Source: Candidatus Cloacimonas sp. 4484_275 (GTDB lineage Bacteria > Cloacimonadota > Cloacimonadia > Cloacimonadales > TCS61). Taken from it: 7,326 nucleotides of DNA. Under the pieces are notes generated by a model that saw nothing but the letters and a program-made list of their open reading frames with translations, was not told the DNA's origin and searched no databases. The translations under genes and the position numbers were made by a program. This document shows positions 1 through 6,204 of the stretch, in pieces (the first letter of the stretch is position 1; each line of letters starts with the position of its first letter). The stretch lies in NCBI GenBank assembly GCA_002085205.1, contig NATF01000018.1:1-7326 (forward strand), written 5' to 3'.

Positions 1-88
1 GTTTCACATGCAGAAACTCGATAATCTCATAAAGATCATCTTTAAATCTGATAATCATTCCGTTCCGTATATCGGAAGTCGTTGCCAT
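1..88 (-). CDS. efp: Elongation factor P, N-terminal fragment (cut by window edge)
   Basis: EF-P binds between the ribosomal P and E sites and rescues ribosomes stalled on polyproline stretches; it acts in the cytoplasm. Only the first 29 codons are in the window and the gene runs off the left edge. The visible protein begins MATTSDIRNGMIIRFKDDLY and continues to EIIEFLHVK, which closely matches the start of the N-terminal KOW-like domain of bacterial EF-P. The Lys normally modified lies in a loop a few residues further on, outside the window. The start is supported by an AAGGAG Shine-Dalgarno (94-99 on the complement), 5 nt from the ATG. The gene is divergent from the operon beginning at 506. 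Recognition rests on a short stretch, but it is distinctive. Confidence 0.93.
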   Translation of the reverse strand, partial: MATTSDIRNGMIIRFKDDLYEIIEFLHVK

Positions 89-119
89 ATCTTCTCCTTA
101 TTTCCTTGTGATACAACAA

Positions 120-150
120 ATTATCTCTTTTTTATCCAAAGATAAACCAA
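120..150 (-). promoter_or_regulatory. Possible efp promoter (weak)
   Basis: On the complement, GATAAT (125 to 120) matches the -10 consensus TATAAT at 5 of 6 positions and lies about 30 nt upstream of the efp start codon. A poor -35 candidate, TTGGTT (150 to 145), lies 19 nt further upstream. In such AT-rich sequence this degree of match is expected by chance, and the promoter consensus of this lineage is unknown, so this is only a candidate. Confidence 0.2.
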
Positions 151-278
151 ATTTTAATGTTTAAATATTATGGCAAGGAAAAAATGATAAATCACTCAAA
201 AACATACATAGTTTTTTATACACCACCCAAAAATCCGAAATAAACCCGAAAATACAATTTCATTATTACCCTAAAATA

Positions 279-303
279 TTGATTTTTTTTCGGTCAAAAT
301 CAA
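279..303. repeat. 8-bp inverted repeat, possible operator
   Basis: TTGATTTT (279-286) and AAAATCAA (296-303) are perfect reverse complements separated by 9 nt. The repeat lies just upstream of the best + strand promoter candidate, a position where a regulator could bind. The arms are almost entirely A/T, so a chance origin is quite possible. Confidence 0.25.
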
Positions 304-312
304 AGACAATTT

Positions 313-341
313 TTGTTTTTCAAATTCATAACTCTTATCAT
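313..341 (+). promoter_or_regulatory. Possible operon promoter (weak)
   Basis: TTGTTT (313-318) and TATCAT (336-341) are separated by 17 nt. TATCAT matches the -10 consensus at 5 of 6 positions; the -35 matches only the TTG. If used, transcription would start near 348 and give a leader of roughly 155 nt before the ATG at 506, long enough to include the hairpin at 420-459. The evidence is motif matching only, in very AT-rich DNA. Confidence 0.25.
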
Positions 342-419
342 ACGAAAGCAAAAAATTTATTTTGCCAAACGATAGGTGAGAAAGTTAATATTTTTTGGAA
401 AAAATTTTCGAATCGGATT

Positions 420-465
420 GGCAGTTTCGTAAAATGTTATGTTAAAATTTGAAACTGCCGTTTTT
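420..465 (+). terminator. Hairpin with T-tract in the operon leader (attenuator-like)
   Basis: GGCAGTTTC (420-428) and GAAACTGCC (451-459) form a perfect 9-bp stem, with a possible extra T-G pair (419/460). Inside it, AAAT (432-435) can pair with ATTT (447-450) after a 3-nt bulge, leaving an 11-nt loop. A run of five T (461-465) follows directly on the + strand, the arrangement of an intrinsic terminator. No + strand gene lies upstream in the window, and the hairpin sits about 40 nt before the start codon at 506. It could therefore be a leader attenuator, the end of a short untranslated RNA, or an mRNA-stabilising hairpin. The T-tract is short and the stem only moderately GC-rich. Confidence 0.4.
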
Positions 466-505
466 GCGGATTTATCGAAATTTTTCTTAAAAATTAGGAG
501 TATAA

Positions 506-1711
506 ATGAAAAATATTTTTTTTCTGATACTGATGTTTTCGGTTGGAACTTTGCTGGGAAATTCCGCATTTTCATTTTCCGGAATGCCTCATCAATACTT
601 GGGAAATGATGTTTACGGGATTGGAATGGGAGAAACCGGACTCGCGGATATGTATCGTATCAATACCGATTATTACAATCCTTCTTTGGCAACGACAGCC
701 AACAAAGTAATATTTTCCACGGCTGTTTCTTTGGGTTATATTTGGTACGGAGACAAAAACGGAAACAGTTTTCGGGACAACGGCCTTACATTTCCTTATT
801 TTACAATCGCCATTCCGGTTGCGGCTCACAAATTTGCTTTCAGCTTTAATTCATTTCTTTCCGGCAACCTGGAAAACCAAATCGGCAGAAGCTGGGAAAA
901 TTTAAATTATACGGAAATCAATCGTATCGACGCGGATGTTTACAAAGCAAATTTTATTTATGCATTCAAAAACCGTTTCCTTAATTTTGGCCTGGCGGTT
1001 AATTATTATTTGGGTCATCGTACTCGATTTTGGGAACTTGATTTTGACGAAGAAGATTATTCCGATGCTAAATACGAGATTGAAAAAAACTTCAAAAATC
1101 CCGGATTTTCCGTGGGAATAAACAAAAAAATCGGTAATTTATCGTTGGCGGCAGTTTATATTTCACCCACGAAACTGGACGGCAGCACTTATTTCAAATA
1201 TGTTCATTCACCATATCAGGACACGCTTTCAAATAAAATGGAAAATTTGGAAATTGCCGAACAAATTGCAGGTGGATTGACAGTTAAATTCCTGGAAAAA
1301 TTCAAAGCTTCCTGCGATTTTTATTATGAATTTCAGAACAAAACGGACTCCTTTGATTTTGACGCGTATAAAATCGCTTTCGGTTTTGCTTACGATCCTC
1401 TAAGCGGTTACAACAAATGGTATAAGAAAATTCCGTTTCGTTTCGGAGGATACAATCGGCTTCTGCCGTTCGAAGAAAACGGTCAAAAAATCTTTGAAAA
1501 ATCTTTTACAATCGGCAGCTCGATTCCGCTTAAATCCGAATACAAAAAAATAGATTTGGCTTTGAAATTTATGTGGCGCGGCGATCTCGACAAAAACTCT
1601 CTGAGAGATAAATCCGTTATGTTGAATATCGGCATTTCCGGGTTTGATATATTTTCCAAACGAACAAAGAGAATCGCTCCTCGCGAGATTCCCAAAGCCG
1701 ATATTAGGTAA
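506..1711 (+). CDS. Outer-membrane beta-barrel protein, FadL/PorV-like
   Basis: This 401-residue protein is predicted to be exported and inserted in the outer membrane; its function is unknown. The N-terminus is a signal peptide: MKN, a hydrophobic stretch at about residues 4-17, then a small-residue region (GNSAFS) with likely cleavage near residues 21-25. Residues 37-62 carry a Gly-rich segment followed by an Asp and Tyr-Tyr-Asn-Pro-Ser (GMGETGLAD...YYNPSLA), a hallmark of the PorV/PorQ and FadL-like barrel families. The rest alternates hydrophobic and polar residues with many aromatics, as in amphipathic strands. The last likely strand ends near GFDIF, followed by a basic tail of about 18 residues. 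The start is fixed by AGGAG (496-500), 5 nt before the ATG. It is the first gene of the apparent operon and ends 2 nt before recJ. The precise subfamily is uncertain. Confidence 0.75.
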   Translation: MKNIFFLILMFSVGTLLGNSAFSFSGMPHQYLGNDVYGIGMGETGLADMYRINTDYYNPSLATTANKVIFSTAVSLGYIWYGDKNGNSFRDNGLTFPYFTIAIPVAAHKFAFSFNSFLSGNLENQIGRSWENLNYTEINRIDADVYKANFIYAFKNRFLNFGLAVNYYLGHRTRFWELDFDEEDYSDAKYEIEKNFKNPGFSVGINKKIGNLSLAAVYISPTKLDGSTYFKYVHSPYQDTLSNKMENLEIAEQIAGGLTVKFLEKFKASCDFYYEFQNKTDSFDFDAYKIAFGFAYDPLSGYNKWYKKIPFRFGGYNRLLPFEENGQKIFEKSFTIGSSIPLKSEYKKIDLALKFMWRGDLDKNSLRDKSVMLNIGISGFDIFSKRTKRIAPREIPKADIR

Positions 1712-1713
1712 CT

Positions 1714-3282
1714 ATGAAATTTCGCTGGATTTATAACTCCGACGAGAGTCTTCCGATAACCGAACAAATCAAGGTTTCCCGCAACTATCCGGATTCGTTT
1801 TTCTCCGCAACTTTTGCCGATATTCCCGATATTTCACTGATGAAAGATATTACCAAAGCCGCTACCAGAATCGTGCAAGCCGTTAAAAACAAAGAAAAAA
1901 TTATCATTTTCGGACACGACGATTTGGACGGAATTACGGCAACCTACATTTTATTCGATTTTCTGGAAAAAATCGGCTCACAGAACCATTTTTATTATAT
2001 TCCTAACCGCTTGATTGAAAATCACGGCATTCAGGAAAATTTCATTCGAAAAGTTAAAAACGAAAAATTTGATCTTGTTATCACGGTGGACGGCGGAATT
2101 TCTTCCTACGAAGCAGTAAAAAAATTAAATGAGATCGGTTGCGAGGTTATTATCACCGACCATCACCTCGTTCCCGAAAAAATCCCGCCTGCTCTGGCAG
2201 TCGTTAATCCCAAACAACACGATTGCAAATATCCGTATAAAATGCTTGCCGGCGTTGGTGTTTCTTTTTTTCTCGTTTGGAAAATTTCACAACTTTTGAA
2301 GACGGAGTTTGATTTTAATTACTTTTTTTGGGTGGCAGCGGGAAGTGTTGCCGACAAAGTTCCATTAAACGGAGTTAATCGAATTCTTGTTCGGGAAAGT
2401 TTGAAATTTTTTCACGATTTCAATGATTCCACTTTTGTTACTCTGACAAGTTTTTATTCGTTCAATTCCACAATTTCTTCTCAGCTCGGTTTCATCAATT
2501 TCGTTACCAAACTTTTTTCCAACGGAAGAGAAAAAGACGGAGAACACAAGGCTCTCCGAATTCTTCTTGCTTCTCCCGCCGAAAAAGCAAGGTTGATAGA
2601 GGAGATGCTTCTTTCTTTGCAAAATTATGAATCTCAAATAAATAATCTTAAAATATTTTTGGATAATTTGGAAGGAATTCCAGATTACGGTTTCGTTTAT
2701 TTCGATGAAAATAACGAAATTCCTTATGAATTTTTGGGTTATTGCGCAAGTTATATTTCCCGCAATAACAAAATTCCCGTTTTTTTTATGAAAAATCTGC
2801 GAGGCAAACTCGTATGTGAAGCCAGATGTACCGAAGGATTTAATGTCGTGGAAACTTTTCGGTTTTGCAAAAACGAGTTGAATCAATTCGGCGGTCACAA
2901 ACAAGCGGCGGGGTTTGTGGCGGAACTTTCTCAAAAAGATAAAATTCGGGAAAAAATATACGCTTATTTATCGAAGAACCGTGAAATCGTCTATCGCCAT
3001 AAAATTCTTACCGTCGATGCCATGCTTACCGTTTCCCAAGCGCAAAACCTTTCGGCAAACGATTTGGATGTTTTTCAACCTTTCGGAGAAGGAAATCCGC
3101 AGCCGGTAATTGTGATTAAGGATTTTATGCCGGAGACGGATTTTCCCAAATTGAATTTCGCGGAAATTCTTCCGCCGTTGGACAAAAAGGAAAAATATTT
3201 TCTTGCCTGTAATTTAGTCGGAAATAATCTTTATCCGCTTGATTTTGCCAAAAAGCAGGAGTGGAAAAACTATGAAAATTAA
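1714..3282 (+). CDS. recJ: RecJ-type single-stranded-DNA exonuclease (DHH family)
   Basis: RecJ degrades single-stranded DNA 5' to 3' in recombinational and mismatch repair, using two metal ions; it is cytoplasmic. The 522 residues are slightly shorter than the 577 of E. coli RecJ. DHH-domain motifs are all visible: motif I HDDLDG (68-73), motif II VDGG with D126, motif III DHH (149-151), and D214 in the SVADKVPL segment that corresponds to GTxAD in RecJ. NPKQHDCKYPYKMLAGVGVSF (from residue 165) is typical RecJ. GGHKQAAGF (393-401) is the DHHA1 signature, and FQPFGEGNPQP (454-464) marks the OB-fold region. Motif I begins with His where many bacterial RecJ proteins have Asp. A weak AGG (1706-1708) overlaps the preceding stop region, suggesting translational coupling. 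The 3' end overlaps the ferredoxin gene by 11 nt. An archaeal-type DHH nuclease is less likely given the C-terminal RecJ motifs. Confidence 0.92.
   Translation: MKFRWIYNSDESLPITEQIKVSRNYPDSFFSATFADIPDISLMKDITKAATRIVQAVKNKEKIIIFGHDDLDGITATYILFDFLEKIGSQNHFYYIPNRLIENHGIQENFIRKVKNEKFDLVITVDGGISSYEAVKKLNEIGCEVIITDHHLVPEKIPPALAVVNPKQHDCKYPYKMLAGVGVSFFLVWKISQLLKTEFDFNYFFWVAAGSVADKVPLNGVNRILVRESLKFFHDFNDSTFVTLTSFYSFNSTISSQLGFINFVTKLFSNGREKDGEHKALRILLASPAEKARLIEEMLLSLQNYESQINNLKIFLDNLEGIPDYGFVYFDENNEIPYEFLGYCASYISRNNKIPVFFMKNLRGKLVCEARCTEGFNVVETFRFCKNELNQFGGHKQAAGFVAELSQKDKIREKIYAYLSKNREIVYRHKILTVDAMLTVSQAQNLSANDLDVFQPFGEGNPQPVIVIKDFMPETDFPKLNFAEILPPLDKKEKYFLACNLVGNNLYPLDFAKKQEWKNYEN
3257..3261 (+). 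promoter_or_regulatory. Ribosome-binding site that fixes the ferredoxin start
   Basis: AGGAG lies inside the end of recJ, 10 nt before the ATG at 3272. An upstream in-frame ATG (3239) would add 11 residues that are not ferredoxin-like and lacks its own site. A downstream ATG (3284) is too far from this one. The site therefore favours 3272. Confidence 0.65.
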
Positions 3283-3442
3283 TATGCGTAAATGCGATAT
3301 TTGCGGAACATGCGTCGCCGTTTGTCCCGTTGATGCGATTTATGTCTCCGAATACGAAGTAACGATAGACAACGATAAATGTATTTCTTGCCTGAATTGC
3401 CTGATCGTTTGTCCGGCTCAAGCGATTACGGAGGAGGAATAA
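3272..3442 (+). CDS. Small 2[4Fe-4S] ferredoxin
   Basis: This is a 56-residue, low-potential electron carrier of the clostridial bacterial type, acting in the cytoplasm. Two complete cluster-binding motifs are present: C8, C11, C14 and C18-Pro (CDICGTCVAVCP), and C37, C40, C43 and C47-Pro (CISCLNCLIVCP). Each follows the CxxCxxCxxxCP pattern, which implies two [4Fe-4S] clusters. The length is normal for the family. The start at 3272 overlaps the end of recJ by 11 nt and is preceded by AGGAG; the stop overlaps the ATG of the next gene (TAATG). This tight coupling to a geranylgeranyl-reductase-family flavoprotein suggests the ferredoxin is its dedicated electron donor. A ferredoxin encoded next to the reductase is known to support geranylgeranyl reductase in Methanosarcina. 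The partnership is inferred here; the ferredoxin assignment itself is certain. Confidence 0.95.
   Translation: MKINMRKCDICGTCVAVCPVDAIYVSEYEVTIDNDKCISCLNCLIVCPAQAITEEE
3432..3437 (+). promoter_or_regulatory. Strong ribosome-binding site of the reductase gene
   Basis: A full AGGAGG lies 4 nt before the ATG at 3442, inside the last codons of the ferredoxin gene. It decides the reductase start: the open frame extends upstream to an ATG at 3379, but that extension reads through the ferredoxin gene out of frame and lies before the Rossmann fold. Confidence 0.75.
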
Positions 3443-4629
3443 TGGCTGAAGAAAAATTTGATGTGGTAGTTGTCGGTGCCGGACCTGCAGGGAGTGTTGC
3501 CGCCAGATTTGCGGCTGAAAACGGAGCTTCCGTTCTAATGTTGGAACGAGAACGCGAACCCGGAATTCCGGTGCGTTGTGCGGAAGGTGTTTCTCACGCC
3601 GGAATTGCTCCTTTCATCGAAATCGACAAAAGATGGATAGCGTCGACGATCAATGTTGCCAGACTCTTTTCTCCGAACGGCGAACACGCTTATATGTATA
3701 ATAACGGAACCGGCTATGTTCTGGAACGTCGGCTTTTTGATGCCGCTTTATGCGAAATCGCTTGCAAAAAAGGCGCGGAACTTCGCTTGCGAGCCGATGC
3801 CATCGATTTGGTTTGGGAAAATGACCAAATCTGCGGCGTAAAATATCGTCATCAAGGCGAAATAAAAACGGTTTATTGTGATATTGTCATCGGTGCCGAC
3901 GGCGTGGAATCGCGAGTCGGTCGTTGGGCCGGAATGAAAACAGCCGTTATGCTTGAAGATATTGACACATGTTATCAATACACGCTTACAAATATCGATT
4001 TGCAAGGAGATTCCGTAGATTTCTATTTCGGAAATCAAATTTCCCCCGGCGGTTATATTTGGGTTTTTCCAAAATCCCAAAATACTGCTAATGTGGGAAT
4101 CGGAATTTCCGGTCATCTGGCAAAAAATAATCCGCCCAAAAAACTACTCGATGAATTCATCGGAAAACATTTTCCGAACGCAAAGAAAACATACGAAGTT
4201 TGCGGCGGCGTTCCGACGGCAAATACTTTAAAAGAAATTTTCCGCGACCGAATTATGCTGGTCGGAGATGCCGCTCGTCAGGTTAATCCGGTTACCGGCG
4301 GCGGAATCGTGCAAGGAATGATTGCCGGCAGCATCGCCGGAAAAGTTGCGGCGGATGCCGTGAAAGAAAAAAGATTTGATAAAAAATTCTTAAAAAAATA
4401 CAAAAAAGAATGGGATAAAAGACTCGGTCATCTTCAAAATTTACATTATGCTTTGAAAAACAAATTTTTCCAATTAACCGATGAAAAATTCAATAATATC
4501 GTGGAAATTTGCAAATCCATTCCTCCCGAAAAATTTACTTTAAAGGAACTTTTCAGCAGTGCCGTAAAAGGTGATCCCAAACTTGTGGCAGAGATCGCCA
4601 AAGCTTTCGTCGTTAGCAAATTCAAATAA
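3442..4629 (+). CDS. Geranylgeranyl-reductase-family FAD flavoprotein
   Basis: Members of this family reduce isolated double bonds of isoprenoid chains, for example in archaeal ether lipids, dolichol phosphate, chlorophyll phytyl tails and menaquinone. The 395 residues match the roughly 400 of archaeal enzymes. Visible signatures are the FAD Rossmann motif GAGPAG (12-17) with E35 ending the second strand, a Cys at 46 (PVRCAEG) where family members carry a conserved Cys, GADG (151-154), the family motif PxxYxWxFP as PGGYIWVFP (202-210), and the second FAD motif GDAA (275-278) followed by NPVTGGG (282-288). No transmembrane helix is evident; the protein is probably peripheral to the inner membrane. 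The start is set by AGGAGG and the TAATG overlap with the ferredoxin gene. It is followed 6 nt later by a SEC59-like gene, suggesting a polyprenol or isoprenoid lipid substrate. The exact substrate cannot be read from the sequence. Confidence 0.9.
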   Translation: MAEEKFDVVVVGAGPAGSVAARFAAENGASVLMLEREREPGIPVRCAEGVSHAGIAPFIEIDKRWIASTINVARLFSPNGEHAYMYNNGTGYVLERRLFDAALCEIACKKGAELRLRADAIDLVWENDQICGVKYRHQGEIKTVYCDIVIGADGVESRVGRWAGMKTAVMLEDIDTCYQYTLTNIDLQGDSVDFYFGNQISPGGYIWVFPKSQNTANVGIGISGHLAKNNPPKKLLDEFIGKHFPNAKKTYEVCGGVPTANTLKEIFRDRIMLVGDAARQVNPVTGGGIVQGMIAGSIAGKVAADAVKEKRFDKKFLKKYKKEWDKRLGHLQNLHYALKNKFFQLTDEKFNNIVEICKSIPPEKFTLKELFSSAVKGDPKLVAEIAKAFVVSKFK

Positions 4630-4635
4630 GCAAAA

Positions 4636-5226
4636 ATGGAAGATAAAAGACTAAAAGAGATTTACCGAAAATCAATTCACATCGGTTCGCTGATATTACC
4701 GTTTTCGTATCGTTATCTTTTTCATTTCAACCGCAAACACACTTTTCTTTTTCTCGTTCCGATAACACTCATTTTTTTAATAATTGAAGTCGTCCGAATG
4801 GAGCACAGAACTTTCAAACGCTTTTTTTATAACATTTTCGGAATTATGCTGCGGAAACACGAAATGCACGATTTTACCGGAGCGACTTATCTTTTTATTT
4901 CCACAATCATTTGCATCGCCGTTTTCCCCAGAAATATCGCTTTTCTTTCGCTTTCATTTTTGGCAATAGGCGATACTTTTGCTGCAATTGTCGGAATTAT
5001 TTTCGGCAAAAGAAAACTTTTGGGAACCAAAAAAAGTCTGGAAGGCAGCATTGCTTGTTTTATCTCTTCCTTCATTTTTGCTCTTTTCTACATAAATCCG
5101 GCTATTGCTTTTCTCGGAGCGTTCTCGGCGACAATTGCGGAATTTTCCCGCATTCCGGTTGACGACAATATAAAAATTCCCCTCTTAGCGGGCGTGGTTA
5201 TGTCCGTTTTCAGTATTTTTGTTTAA
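4636..5226 (+). CDS. SEC59/DGK1/VTE5-family membrane protein (probable polyprenol or lipid kinase)
   Basis: Relatives are integral membrane CTP-dependent kinases of dolichol (SEC59), diacylglycerol (DGK1) or phytol (VTE5), related to CdsA-type cytidylyltransferases. The 196 residues begin with the family pattern E8-x-x-R-K-x-x-H15, then carry TGATYL (81-86), GDTFAAIVG (112-120), a Lys-Ser-Leu-Glu-Gly-Ser block (133-138), E169 and DDN (176-178) followed by IPL, all expected positions in this family. I count about six hydrophobic segments (about 15-31, 34-52, 83-98, 99-124, 137-168, 181-196), placing it in the inner membrane. No good Shine-Dalgarno precedes the ATG, which lies 6 nt after the reductase stop, so translation is probably coupled. 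The conserved N-terminal motif so near the Met supports the start. The neighbouring reductase and polyprenyl-phosphate glycosyltransferase favour a polyprenol kinase; phytol or diacylglycerol kinase remains possible. Confidence 0.82.
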   Translation: MEDKRLKEIYRKSIHIGSLILPFSYRYLFHFNRKHTFLFLVPITLIFLIIEVVRMEHRTFKRFFYNIFGIMLRKHEMHDFTGATYLFISTIICIAVFPRNIAFLSLSFLAIGDTFAAIVGIIFGKRKLLGTKKSLEGSIACFISSFIFALFYINPAIAFLGAFSATIAEFSRIPVDDNIKIPLLAGVVMSVFSIFV

Positions 5227-5247
5227 TCTATAAATGAGGAAAAAAAT

Positions 5248-6204
5248 ATGAAATTATCTTTTGTTATTCCTGTTTTGAACGAAGAAGAAAGTTTGGAACA
5301 GCTTACCGCTGAAATTAGTGAGAATACCAAAAACCATGATTACGAAATCATTTTCATCGATGACGGCAGTACCGACAAAAGCTATGAAATAATGAAAAAA
5401 TTGGCAAAGAGCAATCCCTCTATCAAAATAATAAAATTTCGTAAAAATTTCGGCAAATCGGCGGCATTACAGGTGGGATTTCAGCACGCAAGCGGCGATG
5501 TCGTGTTCACGATGGACGCGGATTTGCAGGACAATCCCAAAGAAATTCCCAGATTTTTGGAAAAACTCGAGGAAGGATACGATTTGGTAACCGGTTGGAA
5601 AAAGAAAAGAAAAGACCCGCTTTCCAAAACCTTTCCTTCCAAACTGTTCAACAAAGTAACATCTTCCGCATTCAAATTGAAACTTCACGATTACAATTGC
5701 GGTTTCAAAGCTTATAAGAAAAATGTTATCAAAGAAATCGACATTTACGGCGAAATGCATCGTTACATTCCGGCGTTGGCGCACGCCAAAGGCTTCAAAG
5801 TTGCGGAAATTCCCGTGGAACATCGAAAACGGCAATTCGGCAAATCCAAATTCGGCGCCGAACGCTATTTACGAGGCTTTTTAGACCTCCTAACCGTAAA
5901 ACTCGTAACCAGCTACATTCGCAGTCCGCTTTATCTTTTCGGCAGCATCGGTTTTATCTTGAGCGCGACCGGTTTCATTATCGGTTTATACCTGACCATT
6001 CTAAAATACGGTTACGGAGTTCCGCTTTCCAATCGTCCTCTGTTGTTCGCTTCCATCTTACTGATGATGGTGGGATTGCAATTCTTTTCCGTGGGACTTT
6101 TGGGCGAACTTATCGTCAATCAAAACCGGAAAAACAATCGCGACAAGATTTACTCTCTGAAAGAAAAAATAAATTTTGAAAGTGACGAGGGAAACGATGA
6201 ATAA
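5248..6204 (+). CDS. Family 2 glycosyltransferase, polyprenyl-phosphate sugar synthase type (DPM1/GtrB-like)
   Basis: Such enzymes transfer glucose, mannose or a related sugar from a nucleotide sugar to polyprenyl phosphate on the cytoplasmic face of the inner membrane. The 318 residues start with the GT-A fold (SFVIPVLNEEESL at 4-16, DDGSTD at 38-43). The DxD metal site is D90-A-D92 followed by LQD. The family motif GEMHRYIP (168-175) and HRKRQFGKSKFG (192-203) follow. Two membrane segments (about 228-252 and 264-290) and a charged tail complete a typical GtrB-like layout. GAGGA (5236-5240) lies 7 nt before the ATG. The 21-nt gap to the upstream gene and the 8-nt overlap with the uridylyltransferase gene place it within the operon. 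The next gene makes UDP-glucose, so glucose is the favoured sugar, but donor specificity cannot be read from motifs. No GtrA-type flippase is visible nearby. Confidence 0.88.
   Translation: MKLSFVIPVLNEEESLEQLTAEISENTKNHDYEIIFIDDGSTDKSYEIMKKLAKSNPSIKIIKFRKNFGKSAALQVGFQHASGDVVFTMDADLQDNPKEIPRFLEKLEEGYDLVTGWKKKRKDPLSKTFPSKLFNKVTSSAFKLKLHDYNCGFKAYKKNVIKEIDIYGEMHRYIPALAHAKGFKVAEIPVEHRKRQFGKSKFGAERYLRGFLDLLTVKLVTSYIRSPLYLFGSIGFILSATGFIIGLYLTILKYGYGVPLSNRPLLFASILLMMVGLQFFSVGLLGELIVNQNRKNNRDKIYSLKEKINFESDEGNDE
6187..6191 (+). promoter_or_regulatory. Ribosome-binding site that fixes the uridylyltransferase start
   Basis: GAGGG lies 5 nt before the ATG at 6197, within the last codons of the glycosyltransferase gene. 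It supports a start that overlaps the upstream stop codon by 8 nt in a different frame. Confidence 0.65.

Larger units (their letters stand above)
89..505. other. Divergent AT-rich intergenic region (no gene)
   Basis: These 417 bases separate efp from the + strand operon and are visibly richer in A/T than the flanking coding sequence. I find no convincing gene. The region should hold both divergent promoters. It contains weak sigma-70-like motifs, an 8-bp inverted repeat (279-303) and a stronger hairpin with a T-tract (420-465), each listed separately. The only small + strand reading frame with a plausible ribosome-binding site (184-243, 19 codons) has low-complexity content and was rejected. 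Confidence 0.8.

Noticed and set aside
184..243. 19-codon + strand mini-frame preceded by AAGGA (175-179)
   Set aside because: The ribosome-binding match is decent but the product is short and featureless, and no promoter or conservation can be shown; a chance frame in AT-rich sequence is more likely.
357..575. 72-codon open frame on the - strand covering the hairpin and the start of the barrel gene
   Set aside because: It is antisense to a well-supported start with signal peptide, has low-complexity Lys/Phe/Asn-rich content from AT-rich DNA, and no family motif.
2365..2934. 189-codon open frame on the - strand within recJ
   Set aside because: It is fully antisense to recJ, whose conserved motifs span the region; the frame has no recognisable domain or start signal.
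3239..3271. Upstream in-frame extension of the ferredoxin gene
   Set aside because: The extra 11 residues are the recJ end read in another frame, the ATG lacks a ribosome-binding site, and bacterial ferredoxins begin just before the first Cys motif.
3379..3441. Upstream in-frame extension of the reductase gene
   Set aside because: It lies inside the ferredoxin gene in another frame and precedes the AGGAGG site; family members begin just before the Rossmann motif, which fits the start at 3442.
5467..5835. 122-codon open frame on the - strand within the glycosyltransferase gene
   Set aside because: It is antisense to the DxD and GEMHRYIP region of a clear glycosyltransferase and shows no domain of its own.
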